From positions 248,001-312,000 of the forward strand of contig CBDDJX010000002.1 in NCBI GenBank assembly GCA_965229885.1: a DNA stretch of 64,000 nucleotides, written 5' to 3'. Position 1 is the first letter of the stretch; every line of letters starts with the position of its first letter. Source of the stretch: DATLLJ01 sp965229885 (GTDB lineage: Bacteria; Acidobacteriota; Vicinamibacteria; Vicinamibacterales; CAVVIG01). This document shows positions 9,631-18,372 of this stretch, piece by piece. The notes beneath the pieces were generated by a model. It was given only the letters and a program-made list of their open reading frames with translations, was not told the origin of the DNA and made no database searches. Made by a program: the position numbers and the translations under genes.

Positions 9631-9655
9631 TCCCGTCGTGCCGTGCTTTAGTGGT

Positions 9656-9741
9656 TGGTGCGGAAGCGGGGATTTGAACCCCGACCCGATTACTCGGACT
9701 AGCTCCTGAGGCTAGCGCGTCTGCCGTTCCGCCACTTCCGC
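9656..9741 (-). tRNA. tRNA-Leu(CAG)
   Basis: Read on the minus strand, the acceptor arms GCGGAAG/CTTCCGC pair perfectly, with discriminator A and an encoded CCA at 9656-9658. The anticodon stem is CTAGC/GCTAG with loop CTCAGGA, giving anticodon CAG, which decodes CUG. The long variable arm (TCCGA, loop, TCGGG) is the type II hallmark of leucine tRNAs. The T arm is CGGGG-TTCAAAT-CCCCG. All arms fold without mismatch. Confidence 0.97.
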
Positions 9742-9777
9742 AAGTGGTGAGCGTCGTCCCGCAAAACCGGAACGTTC

Positions 9778-9808
9778 AGTATAGCCGAATGGCTTTTTGT
9801 TGGTCGAA
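9778..9808 (-). promoter_or_regulatory. possible tRNA-Leu promoter
   Basis: On the minus strand TATACT (9778-9783) lies about 37 bp upstream of the mature tRNA 5' end. A weak -35-like TTCGAC (9803-9808) sits 19 bp further up. The -10 match is good, the -35 poor and the spacing long. Confidence 0.35.
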
Positions 9809-9879
9809 CACGGATCCCAGAGGAATCCGTGGCCGTCGATGGGGATGGTGTGCAGCCCTTACGAACAGGACGCGGCAAG

Positions 9880-10248
9880 TTACTTGATCGACCGCGCTTG
9901 CAGGTGCGTGTCATCGTTTCTCACGCCAACGACGCTGACCTTGCGGCCGATGTGATCCCCGAGCTTCACGCTGGACGACGGGGTCACTTCGACATCCTTC
10001 GATGTCTTCGTGACGAAGCCGGTCTTCCAGCTGCGGCCCTTCGGAGCCTGAGCGCCTTCGAGATCGGTCAACATGTACTTGCGACCGTCCGCTTCGAGGC
10101 AGCCGGTCAGCGTGATCGAGCCGGCGGGCACTGCCGGTGCCGCTTTCGCCGGCGCCGCCGTGGTCATGCTTCGAGTCATTTCGCAGTCCTGCTCGTGTGT
10201 GTGTTGAGCGGCTTCCGCCGCGCGCTGGGGGGACGGGCTCGGAAACAC
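9880..10248 (-). CDS. hypothetical OB-like protein, 122 aa
   Basis: After a low-complexity Ala/Pro-rich leader (APAKAAPAVPAG) comes a compact beta-rich domain: SITLTGCLEADGRKYMLTD, SVKLGDHIGRKVSVVGVRND, ending HLQARSIK. This is the pattern of small OB-fold proteins frequent in Acidobacteria. A single Cys sits in the LTGCLE strand. The N-terminal leader is not a convincing signal peptide in the annotated frame, so the true start may be elsewhere or the 5' end altered. Function is unknown. Confidence 0.5.
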   Translation of the reverse strand: MFPSPSPQRAAEAAQHTHEQDCEMTRSMTTAAPAKAAPAVPAGSITLTGCLEADGRKYMLTDLEGAQAPKGRSWKTGFVTKTSKDVEVTPSSSVKLGDHIGRKVSVVGVRNDDTHLQARSIK

Positions 10249-10402
10249 CCGGCTAACGATTCTCTCGGCGTCGGCGCCACCTGCGAAATAGCGAAGCCCA
10301 TGGAAGCCGCATTGAAGCGATGAAGCGCCGTGCAGCGGCGCGCACTGGCGGAGGGCTCTGGGCTTGAGGCTGTTGCCGAATCCAAGCCCTCAGCCCGACC
10401 GT

Positions 10403-11245
10403 CTAGGGCTCGTCGTCTGATGAGCGCGTGAGCTCGATGTAATCAGCCAGCGCCGTGAGCAGTGGGCCCATCTTCGGATCGGCCGGCTGCACATCGGGTG
10501 TCACGCCGGCCTCCTTCAATGCCTCGGCGCACACGGGTCCGACGGCGGCCACGATGATGTCGGCGCTGAGAGCCGTGGCGAGCGCGGGCGCGAGACCGAG
10601 CGCGGCGGCCACCGCAAAGAGGTTGCGCACCTGAATCTGGTTCGTAAACACGATGGCGTCGAGTTGCGATGCGGGATCGTGAACGATCGCCTGGAGCGGC
10701 GCGATATCCTCCGGCAGCGCCCACTCGTACGGGCACACCTCATCCAGACGGGCCCCTCGCGCGCTCAGCGCGTCCGCGAGCGCGGTATTCCGTTCGCCGT
10801 AGTGCACAAGGGCCACATCGCGACCGGTCAGGTCGAGGGGCGCGAGCGCCTCGAGCACCTCGTTCGTCGTGAACGGCTTCCGCGGAACGACGGTCGGCTC
10901 CAGTCCGTAGCGCCTGACGACCGCGGTCGGCTTCGGCCCCCGGCACACGATCGTCGCCGCCCCCATTCCGGCCAGCACGTCAGCCAGCCGGCCCTGCCGG
11001 TCCGCGTCGCGGAGGAGCGCAGCCGCCCCGACGCCTGTCTGAAAAATGACGACACCGAAGCGGCCCGACGCCAGCCGGTCGACGAATGCCGCCGTTTCAG
11101 CCTCGCGCGCGATCTCGCGGACCGACGGCGCGGAGACGGGCGTGCCGCCCATGCGCCGCACCAGCTCCGCCAGTTCCTTGCCGAGGCGCGACTCGAGCAG
11201 TCCGACGCGCGCACCATGCAATGTGGGCATGCTAGCCTTGACCAT
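10403..11245 (-). CDS. hemD: uroporphyrinogen-III synthase
   Basis: A 280-residue protein with the two-lobed HemD architecture. Lobe one contains LLESRLGKELAELVRRMGG and VIFQTGVGAAALL. Lobe two contains DAIVFTNQIQVRNLFAVAAA and the conserved IIVAAVGPVCAEALKEAGV near the C-terminus. It should cyclise hydroxymethylbilane with inversion of ring D to give uroporphyrinogen III, the precursor of heme and corrins. HemD is poorly conserved in sequence, so the assignment rests on the overall pattern and the AVGP-type motif. No other heme gene is adjacent. It is divergent from sppA with about 67 bp between starts. Confidence 0.8.
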   Translation of the reverse strand: MVKASMPTLHGARVGLLESRLGKELAELVRRMGGTPVSAPSVREIAREAETAAFVDRLASGRFGVVIFQTGVGAAALLRDADRQGRLADVLAGMGAATIVCRGPKPTAVVRRYGLEPTVVPRKPFTTNEVLEALAPLDLTGRDVALVHYGERNTALADALSARGARLDEVCPYEWALPEDIAPLQAIVHDPASQLDAIVFTNQIQVRNLFAVAAALGLAPALATALSADIIVAAVGPVCAEALKEAGVTPDVQPADPKMGPLLTALADYIELTRSSDDEP

Positions 11246-11285
11246 GCAGCGTTGATTATCCCTCGGCGGCCCGACACTCCGACTC

Positions 11286-11291
11286 TATACT
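11286..11291 (+). promoter_or_regulatory. possible -10 element of sppA
   Basis: TATACT lies 21 bp upstream of the sppA ATG at 11313 in the hemD-sppA divergent gap. No good -35 hexamer is found at normal spacing. Confidence 0.3.
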
Positions 11292-11312
11292 CGAATGCAA
11301 GGCAGGTCTGAT

Positions 11313-13088
11313 ATGGCCAAGCGGCGATTCGCCGTCCTCTTCACTGTGTTCACTGTACTCGGCATCGCGGTCTTCCTCTCGATGGCCGGGCTTGCGCTGC
11401 TCTACCTCGCGGTCGGCCGCGAGCCCAACGTTCCCGCTGATGCGACGCTCGTCCTGCGGGTGGGCGGCGATCTCTCGGAAATGGCGCCCGCCGATGTCGT
11501 CGGATATCTCCGCGGCGCCAGGGCGCCCACCGTGCGATCGATCGTGGAAAACCTGCACAAGGCGAAGGTGGATTCGCGGATCCGCGCCGTGCTGGTCAAG
11601 CCGACCGGCTTCTCCTCGCCGTACTGGGGCAAGGTGCAGGAGGTTCGCGACGCGATGCTCGATTTCAAGGAATCGGGCAAGCCGCTCTACGCGTATCTCG
11701 AGTACGGCGGCGATCGCGAGTACTACCTCGCCACGGCGGCGGACCAGGTGTACCTGATGCCATCGACGTCGCTCGATCTCATTGGCGTCGCCACATACCA
11801 GCTGTTCCTGAAGGGCACGCTCGACAAGATCGGCGCGATTCCCGATCTGCATCGCATCGGCGAGTACAAGACGGCGGTGAACACGTTCACCGAGTCCGGC
11901 TATACCGCCGCGCACAGGGAAATGGACGAGGCGCTCAATCGCGATCTCTTCAATCAGATCGTGGGCGGCATTGCGGCGGGCCGGAAGAAGGACGAGGCGG
12001 ACATCCGGCAGCTTATCGATCAGGGGCCGTTCCTTCCTGAGGATGCGCTCCGTGCCGGGCTCGTCGACGATGTGCAGTACGAAGATCAGGTGAATACGAA
12101 GCTGCAGGGACAGGGTGAACCGCGGCAGATCGACGGCGACGACTATGCCCGCGTCAGTGGTACGTCGCTCGGGCTGAACAGCGGTCCACGCCTGGCGATC
12201 ATCTACGCCGTCGGCACCATCACCAGCGGCAAGAGCGGGTACGACCCGGTCAACGGCGCGGTGGTCGGCTCCGAGACGCTCATCGAGTACATCCGCCAGG
12301 CGCGGCGCGACGAGAGGGTGCGCGGCATCGTGCTGAGGATTGACAGCCCCGGCGGATCCGCCGCGGCGTCCGACGCGGTGTGGCGCGAGCTGATGCTTGC
12401 CAGAAACGAGCGCGAGGACCGGCCGATTGTCGCGTCCATGTCGGATCTCGCCGCCTCGGGCGGCTATTACATCGCGCTGCCGGCGCAGCTCATCGTCGCC
12501 CAGCCATCGACCCTGACCGGATCGATTGGCATCTTCGGCGGGAAGATCGTCACCGGCGGCGTCTACGAAAAGCTTGGCGCCCGCATCGAGTCGACGAGCA
12601 TCGGCAAACACGCCGAGATCGAGTCACCTGTCCGTCGGTACACTCCTGACGAAGTGAAGAAGCTGAATGATCAGCTTCAGGCCTTCTACGATCAATTCGT
12701 CGAGAAAGTGGCAGCCTCACGGCGCAGCACGCCCGAGGAGATCGACGCCATGGCGCAGGGCCGGGTGTGGACCGGCCGGCAAGCGAAGGATCGGGGCCTG
12801 GTCGACGCGCTCGGTGGGCTCGATCGGGCGATCGAGCTCACAAAGGAGCGCGCGAATATTCCGGCCAGCAGCGGTGTCGAGCTGGTGGTCTATCCACCAA
12901 AGAGGAGCTTTTTCGAGATCCTGAGCGATCAGCTCAACGGGACGAACGAGTCGCTCGCCGTGAGCCGGTGGTTGTCGGTGAGCTTGTCCAAAGGCGAGCT
13001 CGAGGTGCTCCGCACGATGCGCGGCCCGCTCACGCTCTTTCGCCGCGGCGAGCCGCTTGCGCTGATGCCGTTGACCTTCTTACGCTGA
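11313..13088 (+). CDS. sppA: signal peptide peptidase SppA, 67-kDa type
   Basis: 591 residues from ATG 11313 (an in-frame ATG at 11295 is less likely). One N-terminal membrane segment (VLFTVFTVLGIAVFLSMAGL) is followed by two ClpP/crotonase-like halves, as in E. coli SppA. The catalytic Lys is K186 in the HRIGEYKTAVNTF motif of the first half. The catalytic Ser is S382 in SDLAASGGYY of the second half, preceded by IDSPGGSAAAS. Such enzymes cut remnant signal peptides in the membrane with a Ser/Lys dyad. Both residues are present and the length is normal, so it should be active. Confidence 0.93.
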   Translation: MAKRRFAVLFTVFTVLGIAVFLSMAGLALLYLAVGREPNVPADATLVLRVGGDLSEMAPADVVGYLRGARAPTVRSIVENLHKAKVDSRIRAVLVKPTGFSSPYWGKVQEVRDAMLDFKESGKPLYAYLEYGGDREYYLATAADQVYLMPSTSLDLIGVATYQLFLKGTLDKIGAIPDLHRIGEYKTAVNTFTESGYTAAHREMDEALNRDLFNQIVGGIAAGRKKDEADIRQLIDQGPFLPEDALRAGLVDDVQYEDQVNTKLQGQGEPRQIDGDDYARVSGTSLGLNSGPRLAIIYAVGTITSGKSGYDPVNGAVVGSETLIEYIRQARRDERVRGIVLRIDSPGGSAAASDAVWRELMLARNEREDRPIVASMSDLAASGGYYIALPAQLIVAQPSTLTGSIGIFGGKIVTGGVYEKLGARIESTSIGKHAEIESPVRRYTPDEVKKLNDQLQAFYDQFVEKVAASRRSTPEEIDAMAQGRVWTGRQAKDRGLVDALGGLDRAIELTKERANIPASSGVELVVYPPKRSFFEILSDQLNGTNESLAVSRWLSVSLSKGELEVLRTMRGPLTLFRRGEPLALMPLTFLR

Positions 13089-13097
13089 CTTGAGCCT

Positions 13098-15017
13098 TCA
13101 TAGCAGCGCGCGCTGGACCGCTTCGCGGTTGATTTCGATCTTCATCTTCTGCTTGACCTTGACCATGTAGGCGCCGAAGAAGCGGTTGCGCTTGTCGGCG
13201 ATCTGCTCCCCGCGGAAGCGCTCGACGTTGGCCGCCCACTCGGTCGGCGTCACGTCCTTTTTCTCGAGGACCTTAAAGACGACCGTCCCGGTGTCGGTCG
13301 CGGTTGGATCGCTGACGGCGCCGACCGGCAGCTTGAACGCCGCGTCTATCGCCTCAGGCGCAACGCCCAGACCCGGGATCGGCGCATCGCGCGTGATCAG
13401 CTCGGTGGTCGTCGCGTCGACGCCGGCGGTCTTCGCCGCCTTTTCGAAGTCGGCCGCGCCCTTCAGCGTCGCGGCGAAAGCCGTCGCCTTCTGACGGCTC
13501 AGGTCGCGCGCCTTCTGCTTGATCACCTCGTCCCGCACGCGATCCTTCACCTCGTCAAGCGTCGGCATCGATGGCGGCTGGAGGGCCATGAGTGCCTCAA
13601 ACGCGAATCCGCGGGCGGACTGCAGCGGTCCGCTCACGTCGCCGACCTGCATCTCGAACGCGCGGGCCACCGCTTCGGGCGAGGAGCCGATGCCCGGAAT
13701 CGATTCGTCCCGTGCGAAGAACCCGGACTCCTGCGGCGTCAGGCCGTGAGCGCTGCCCGCCTTGTCGAGGTCGGAAGGCTTGGACACGTCCTTGGCGATG
13801 GTCTCGGCCAGATCCGCCGCCTGCGCGCGGGCTGTTTCGTACGCCAGCCGATCGAGGATCTGCTGCCGCACTTCGGGGAGCGTGCTCACCTTCGCCGGCT
13901 TCTTGTCCACGAGCCTGATGAGGTGGTACCCGAACTGCGTCTTGACGAGATCGCTCGTCTGTCCCGGCTCCATCGTGAAGGCGACCTGATCGAACTCGGG
14001 CACCATTTTGCCCCTGCCGAAGTAATCGAGGTCGCCGCCGTTCTTGGCGGTGCCTTCGTCTTCTGAATATTTCACGGCCAGTTCGGCGAAGTCGGCGCCG
14101 CCCTTCGCCTGCTTGAGGATGCCTTCGGCCTTCAGTTTCACGGCGGCGTCGTCCTTGCCTCCAGTCTTCAACAGAATATGGCTCGCGCGCAGCTGCTCCG
14201 GCGACGTGTACTGGGCGAGGTCTTCGTTGTAGGCGCGCGCGATGCTGGCTTCGGGCACCGTGGTTTTCGCCCGGATGGCATTGGCGTCGACGAGCAGATA
14301 GCGGACCTTCCGCTTTTCCGGAATCTTGAAGTCCGCCTGGTGCGCGGTGAAGTAGGCCGCGACTTCGGCGTCGCTTGCGGTCGCCCCGGACTGGAACGTC
14401 TCGGCGACGAACGTCACGACGGCGAGCTTCACCTTGTCGTTGCCGAGGCGGTATGCCTGCTCGAGCTCCTTGTCGGTCGTCGACAGCCAGCCGGTCAACA
14501 CGACGCGAAGCTTGTCGAGCACGAGTTCTTCGCGGATCGACCTCTCGAACTTGGCCGGTGTCAGGGGCGGACGCTGGGAGCGCAGCAGCTGCTGGTACCG
14601 CCGCTCGCCGATGAACGCACCGTTCTCCTGGAACGACGGCACCGAGAAGATGCGCTGCCGCACTTCCTCGTCGCCGACTGTAATCCCGAGGCGATCAGCC
14701 TCGGCGAGCGCCGCCTGCTGATCGACCAGCTGCTGCAGAATCTGCTGATCGATGCCGAGCTGCTTCAGGAGCTGTTCGCTGATCGCGCCGCTGTACGCGT
14801 TGCGATACGCCTGGAGCTGGGCATCGTAGCTGCGTCGAAAATCACCGGCGGTAATCTCGCGACCCTCGACCGTGGCCACCGTGTCGCCCAACGCGACGCC
14901 CGCCGTGTTCCCCTGCAGGAAGTCAGGAATGTAGAAAATGACGAACGCCAGCACGACGAGGCCGAGGCTCCATTTGAGCCACCCCATATGCCGCCGCATC
15001 TGGTCGAGCATGGTCAT
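13098..15017 (-). CDS. PpiD/SurA-type peptidyl-prolyl isomerase
   Basis: 639 residues from ATG 15017 (MTMLDQMRRHMGWLKW); an upstream in-frame ATG at 15071 adds an unlikely leader. One membrane anchor near the N-terminus (WSLGLVVLAFVIFYIPDFL) leaves the rest in the periplasm. It has a SurA-N-like chaperone region, then a parvulin domain (about 275-375) with LRASHILLKTGG, DFAELAVKYSED and GGDLDYFGRGKMVPEFDQVA. A second degenerate parvulin-like region follows. This is the PpiD layout: an anchored foldase for proteins leaving the Sec channel. It is convergent with sppA, with 9 bp between stops. Confidence 0.9.
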   Translation of the reverse strand: MTMLDQMRRHMGWLKWSLGLVVLAFVIFYIPDFLQGNTAGVALGDTVATVEGREITAGDFRRSYDAQLQAYRNAYSGAISEQLLKQLGIDQQILQQLVDQQAALAEADRLGITVGDEEVRQRIFSVPSFQENGAFIGERRYQQLLRSQRPPLTPAKFERSIREELVLDKLRVVLTGWLSTTDKELEQAYRLGNDKVKLAVVTFVAETFQSGATASDAEVAAYFTAHQADFKIPEKRKVRYLLVDANAIRAKTTVPEASIARAYNEDLAQYTSPEQLRASHILLKTGGKDDAAVKLKAEGILKQAKGGADFAELAVKYSEDEGTAKNGGDLDYFGRGKMVPEFDQVAFTMEPGQTSDLVKTQFGYHLIRLVDKKPAKVSTLPEVRQQILDRLAYETARAQAADLAETIAKDVSKPSDLDKAGSAHGLTPQESGFFARDESIPGIGSSPEAVARAFEMQVGDVSGPLQSARGFAFEALMALQPPSMPTLDEVKDRVRDEVIKQKARDLSRQKATAFAATLKGAADFEKAAKTAGVDATTTELITRDAPIPGLGVAPEAIDAAFKLPVGAVSDPTATDTGTVVFKVLEKKDVTPTEWAANVERFRGEQIADKRNRFFGAYMVKVKQKMKIEINREAVQRALL

Positions 15018-15090
15018 GAACGCACCCTCTCTTGAATGTTCATCGTATGCCATGAACTTACGGCGTGGCAAGCAGTTACCGCCAACCGTG

Positions 15091-15099
15091 TGGTATATT
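15091..15099 (+). promoter_or_regulatory. possible extended -10 promoter for the diguanylate cyclase
   Basis: TGGTATATT (extended -10 of the TGn-TATAAT kind) lies about 30 bp before ATG 15129, in the gap after the divergent ppiD-like start. No clear -35, as is usual for extended -10 promoters. Confidence 0.4.
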
Positions 15100-15128
15100 T
15101 GCAGGGCAGAGAAGAGAGTGACGCTCGC

Positions 15129-16262
15129 ATGCCAGTTGCCCTGTATCGCGCCGTCGGGACCGCTGGAAAGCGGGGATCGAAGCCGGGTCGTGCCGGCGAA
15201 ATCTCGTTGACCGTGCCGGAGCTCGATCTTGCGACGAAGCTACGTGTGTTTCAGCGCGCGTTGCGCAGCCGCGTCGAGCGCCGCGATGCCCTGCTCGACA
15301 TCGTCCGCGCCGTCAACACGACACTCGAGCCAGACACGATTGCAGCCCTCATCGTCGAACGTGCGGCGACATGGGTGCCCGCACCGTGCTGGGCCGTTGT
15401 GAGGTCCGATCTGTCCGGTCAATCGTCAGTCCTTGCCGATCGCGGGCTGGCGCCCGACATGGGATCGGCCGTCTGCAGCATCGTCGAATGGGTCGTGCAG
15501 CGCGGCGAGGATTTCGTGACCGCCGATCTCCGCAGCGACGCGCGCCTGCGCGACGCCGCGGTTGGATCGGTCATCGCGTTTCCGCTCAGCTGCCGCGGCC
15601 GGTGCGTCGGCGCGCTCATCGGCCTCGACCGCCTCGCTTCGTCCCGCAAGCCACGAATGGCGGCGGGCAGTCTGCGTGCGGTGCGCGTGCTGCTCGAGCC
15701 GGCAGCGGTCGCGCTCGATAACGCGCTGGCGCTCAAACGCGCCGAGGATCTCTCGGTCACCGACGACCTCACGCAGTTGTACAACTCGCGCTATCTGGAT
15801 CAGGTCCTCCGGCGCGAAACCAAGCGGGCTTCGCGAAGCGGCCGGCCCCTGTCGCTGCTGTTCATCGACCTGGACGGGTTCAAGAGCGTCAACGACACGC
15901 ATGGGCACTTGTATGGCAGCCGCGCTCTGGTGGAAGCCGCCGCGGTGATTAAGGAGAGCGCGCGCGAAACCGATATTGTCGCGCGATTCGGCGGCGACGA
16001 ATTTGCAGTTGTGCTGCCCGACACGGGCGGTGAGGGTGCCTTCGCCGTCGGCGAGCGTATTCGGGAACGCCTGGCCGCGCACCTGTTTCTAGCTGACGAT
16101 GACCTCAATATGCGCCTGACCGGTTCGGTCGGGGTGGCAACGCTGCCCGACGTGGCGAACTCGGCCGGGGAGCTGATCCAGGCCGCGGATAAGGCCATGT
16201 ACCGGGTCAAGGGCCACGGCAAGAACGGTATTCAGGCCGCTCTCGCTCCTGCCGATACTTAG
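15129..16262 (+). CDS. GAF-GGDEF diguanylate cyclase
   Basis: 377 residues from ATG 15129; the longer in-frame ORF from 15036 adds a leader overlapping the promoter region. A GAF domain occupies about residues 50-195 and a GGDEF domain about 205-370. The active-site motif GGDEF is intact at about residue 288, and LSLLFIDLDGFKSVNDTHGH supplies the metal and substrate residues. An inhibitory I-site RxxD (RETD) sits five residues before GGDEF. It should therefore make c-di-GMP with product feedback. There is no membrane segment, so the GAF domain senses a cytoplasmic signal. PilZ and HD-GYP proteins in the same window are plausible downstream partners. Confidence 0.92.
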   Translation: MPVALYRAVGTAGKRGSKPGRAGEISLTVPELDLATKLRVFQRALRSRVERRDALLDIVRAVNTTLEPDTIAALIVERAATWVPAPCWAVVRSDLSGQSSVLADRGLAPDMGSAVCSIVEWVVQRGEDFVTADLRSDARLRDAAVGSVIAFPLSCRGRCVGALIGLDRLASSRKPRMAAGSLRAVRVLLEPAAVALDNALALKRAEDLSVTDDLTQLYNSRYLDQVLRRETKRASRSGRPLSLLFIDLDGFKSVNDTHGHLYGSRALVEAAAVIKESARETDIVARFGGDEFAVVLPDTGGEGAFAVGERIRERLAAHLFLADDDLNMRLTGSVGVATLPDVANSAGELIQAADKAMYRVKGHGKNGIQAALAPADT

Positions 16263-16317
16263 TCATTGGCCCTTTGTCATTGGTCGCTTGTCGTTGGTCG
16301 CTTGTGGTTGGTCGTGG
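16262..16317. repeat. 14-bp tandem repeat, four degenerate copies
   Basis: Units GTCATTGGCCCTTT, GTCATTGGTCGCTT, GTCGTTGGTCGCTT and GTGGTTGGTCGTGG follow each other exactly. The array begins on the last base of the diguanylate-cyclase stop codon and ends before mreB. It is GT-rich on this strand, unlike its flanks. No role is evident. Confidence 0.7.
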
Positions 16318-16395
16318 TCCCGCCAGTCGACACGCGATTGCACAGATTTGCCACCCCCCGATCTTGACTGACGACCAGCGGCCAGGGAGCTTCCG

Positions 16396-17421
16396 TTGAG
16401 CCTTCGTTCGATGTTGTCGCTGTTTTCGATTGACCTGGCGATCGATCTGGGCACGGCCAATACCTGCGTCTACGCGCGCGGCAAAGGGATCGTCGTCAAC
16501 GAGCCGTCGATCGTCGCCATCAACAAGGTGAGCGGCCGCGTCGAGGCGGTCGGCAGAGATGCCAAGGAGATGCTTGGCCGTACGCCGGGCAACATCGTCG
16601 CCATCAAGCCGATGAAGGACGGCGTCATTGCCGACTTCGAGGTCACCGAGAAGATGCTGGCCTACTTCCTCAAGAGGGCGCACAATCGCAACGTGTGGGT
16701 CCGGCCGCGCATTGTCATCGGGGTGCCCTCGGAGATCACGCAGGTCGAGAAACGCGCCGTCAAGGACAGCGCGTATCGCGCCAAGGCCAGCGAAGTGTAT
16801 CTGGTTGAAGAGGCGATGGCGGCGGCGATCGGCGCCGGCATGCCGATCACCGAGGCGTCGGGCAACATGATCGTGGACATCGGCGGCGGCACGACCGACA
16901 TCGCGGTCATCTCGCTTGCGGGCATCGTCTACAGCAAGGCGGTCCGCGTCGCCGGCAACGAGATGGACGAGGCGATCATCCAGTACGTCAAGAAGACGTA
17001 CAACCTGCTCGTCGGCGAGCGCACCGCGGAGCAGATCAAGATCGAAATTGGTTCGGCGTTTCCGCTCGAAGAGCGGATGACGATGGAGATCAAGGGACGG
17101 CACTTGATCGAAGGCGTTCCGAAGACCATTACGGTCAGCGACGAGGAAATCCGCGAGGCGTTGGCCGAAACCGTCAACGTGATCGTCGACGCCGTGCGCC
17201 TCGCACTCGAGCGGACGCCGCCCGAGCTGTCGGCCGACATCGTCGACCGCGGGATCGTGCTGACCGGCGGCGGGTCGATGCTCAGAAACCTCAATAAGCG
17301 GCTCCGCGAAGAGACGGGGCTGCCGATTGCCATGGCCGAAGATCCGCTATCATCGGTCGTGCTGGGCGCCGGAAAAATGCTCTCGGATTTCAATCTGCTC
17401 CGGAAGATCTCCATCGATTGA
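16396..17421 (+). CDS. mreB: rod shape-determining protein MreB
   Basis: 341 residues, actin fold. Nucleotide-binding motifs are intact: phosphate 1 in AIDLGTANTCVYARGKG, phosphate 2 in IVDIGGGTTDIAVIS, and the adenosine motif in IVLTGGGSMLRNLNKRL. The start is TTG at 16396, or ATG at 16411 (MLSLFSIDLA). It is the first gene of a colinear run with mreC, mreD, mrdA and rodA, which together organise lateral wall synthesis. A rod-shaped cell is implied. Confidence 0.97.
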   Translation: MSLRSMLSLFSIDLAIDLGTANTCVYARGKGIVVNEPSIVAINKVSGRVEAVGRDAKEMLGRTPGNIVAIKPMKDGVIADFEVTEKMLAYFLKRAHNRNVWVRPRIVIGVPSEITQVEKRAVKDSAYRAKASEVYLVEEAMAAAIGAGMPITEASGNMIVDIGGGTTDIAVISLAGIVYSKAVRVAGNEMDEAIIQYVKKTYNLLVGERTAEQIKIEIGSAFPLEERMTMEIKGRHLIEGVPKTITVSDEEIREALAETVNVIVDAVRLALERTPPELSADIVDRGIVLTGGGSMLRNLNKRLREETGLPIAMAEDPLSSVVLGAGKMLSDFNLLRKISID

Positions 17422-17523
17422 TGACGTTGCTCTTCACCACGGTGGACACGGACGCGGAGTTCAAGACCTGCCTGCAAGCAGGATTGTTCCTCGGTGTCCT
17501 CCGGGGTCGGTAGTTCCGGGGAC

Positions 17524-18372
17524 ATGGCGCTTCTCCATATCCGTCACCGAGTCGGTTATCTGTTCCTCGGCGTCATGCTGGGTCACATTCTGCTGATCTC
17601 CGCTCAGGTGAATTCGCGCTCCGACGTCCCGATCATCCAGGCCGTGGTCTTCGGCGCGTTCGCCGAAGTGGAGCGCGCCATCTCCGCCGGCTTCTCGTCC
17701 GCGCGCCGCGTCTGGAGCAGCTACGCGGGCCTGCGCCACGTCAAGAGCCAGAACGAAGCGCTCACCCGTCAGTTGGACGCGGCCCAGGTCGCGCTGCAGC
17801 AGCAGCACGCGCTCGCCGATCGCACGCGAAGTCTCGAGCGGCTGCTCGATTTTCGCGCCCGATCGAACCTGAACACCATCGCCGCGGAGATTATCGCCGC
17901 CGGCGCCGCACCCGATTTCCGGACGTTCACGATTGACAAGGGGACGCGTGATGGAGTGAGCGCCGATATGTCCGTGATCGCGCCGGCTGGCGTCGTGGGG
18001 CGTGTCGTCATGCCGGGCGCGCGCGCGGCGAAGGTGCAGCTGCTTGTCGATCGCAACGCCGCGGCCGGCGCGCTCGTCAAACGATCCCGCGCGCAGGGGG
18101 TGGTGGCCGGCGGCGGCGCCGATCGACTCCGCATGGACTACGTGTCGGAAGCGGCCGACGTCATCGTCGGAGACCTCGTCGTGACCTCGGGCATCGACGG
18201 GATTTATCCGAAGGGATACGTCATCGGCCAGGTCGAATCCGTCGAAAGAAGCCGGGGCGCATACACGAAGATCGCCGTCAAGCCTGCCGTCGATTTCACC
18301 AGCTTGGAAGAAGTGCTGGTCGTCCTGACGCCCACCCCCACCCGCGAAATGGCCGAGGGGAGCGTCGAGTGA
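17524..18372 (+). CDS. mreC: rod shape-determining protein MreC
   Basis: About 282 residues from ATG 17524 (MALLHIRHRVGYLFLG); GTG/TTG extensions to 17494 are less likely. It has one N-terminal membrane segment (YLFLGVMLGHILLISAQV), a coiled-coil stretch around HVKSQNEALTRQLDAAQVAL, then the beta-rich MreC core with FTIDKGTRDGVSADMSVIAP and GVVGRVVMPG. It is periplasmic and scaffolds MreB with PBP2/RodA. Its stop overlaps the mreD start by 4 bp (GTGA). Confidence 0.95.
   Translation: MALLHIRHRVGYLFLGVMLGHILLISAQVNSRSDVPIIQAVVFGAFAEVERAISAGFSSARRVWSSYAGLRHVKSQNEALTRQLDAAQVALQQQHALADRTRSLERLLDFRARSNLNTIAAEIIAAGAAPDFRTFTIDKGTRDGVSADMSVIAPAGVVGRVVMPGARAAKVQLLVDRNAAAGALVKRSRAQGVVAGGGADRLRMDYVSEAADVIVGDLVVTSGIDGIYPKGYVIGQVESVERSRGAYTKIAVKPAVDFTSLEEVLVVLTPTPTREMAEGSVE

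Noticed and set aside
16262..16317. CRISPR-like or attachment repeats
   Set aside because: Contiguous 14-bp units without spacers or integrase.
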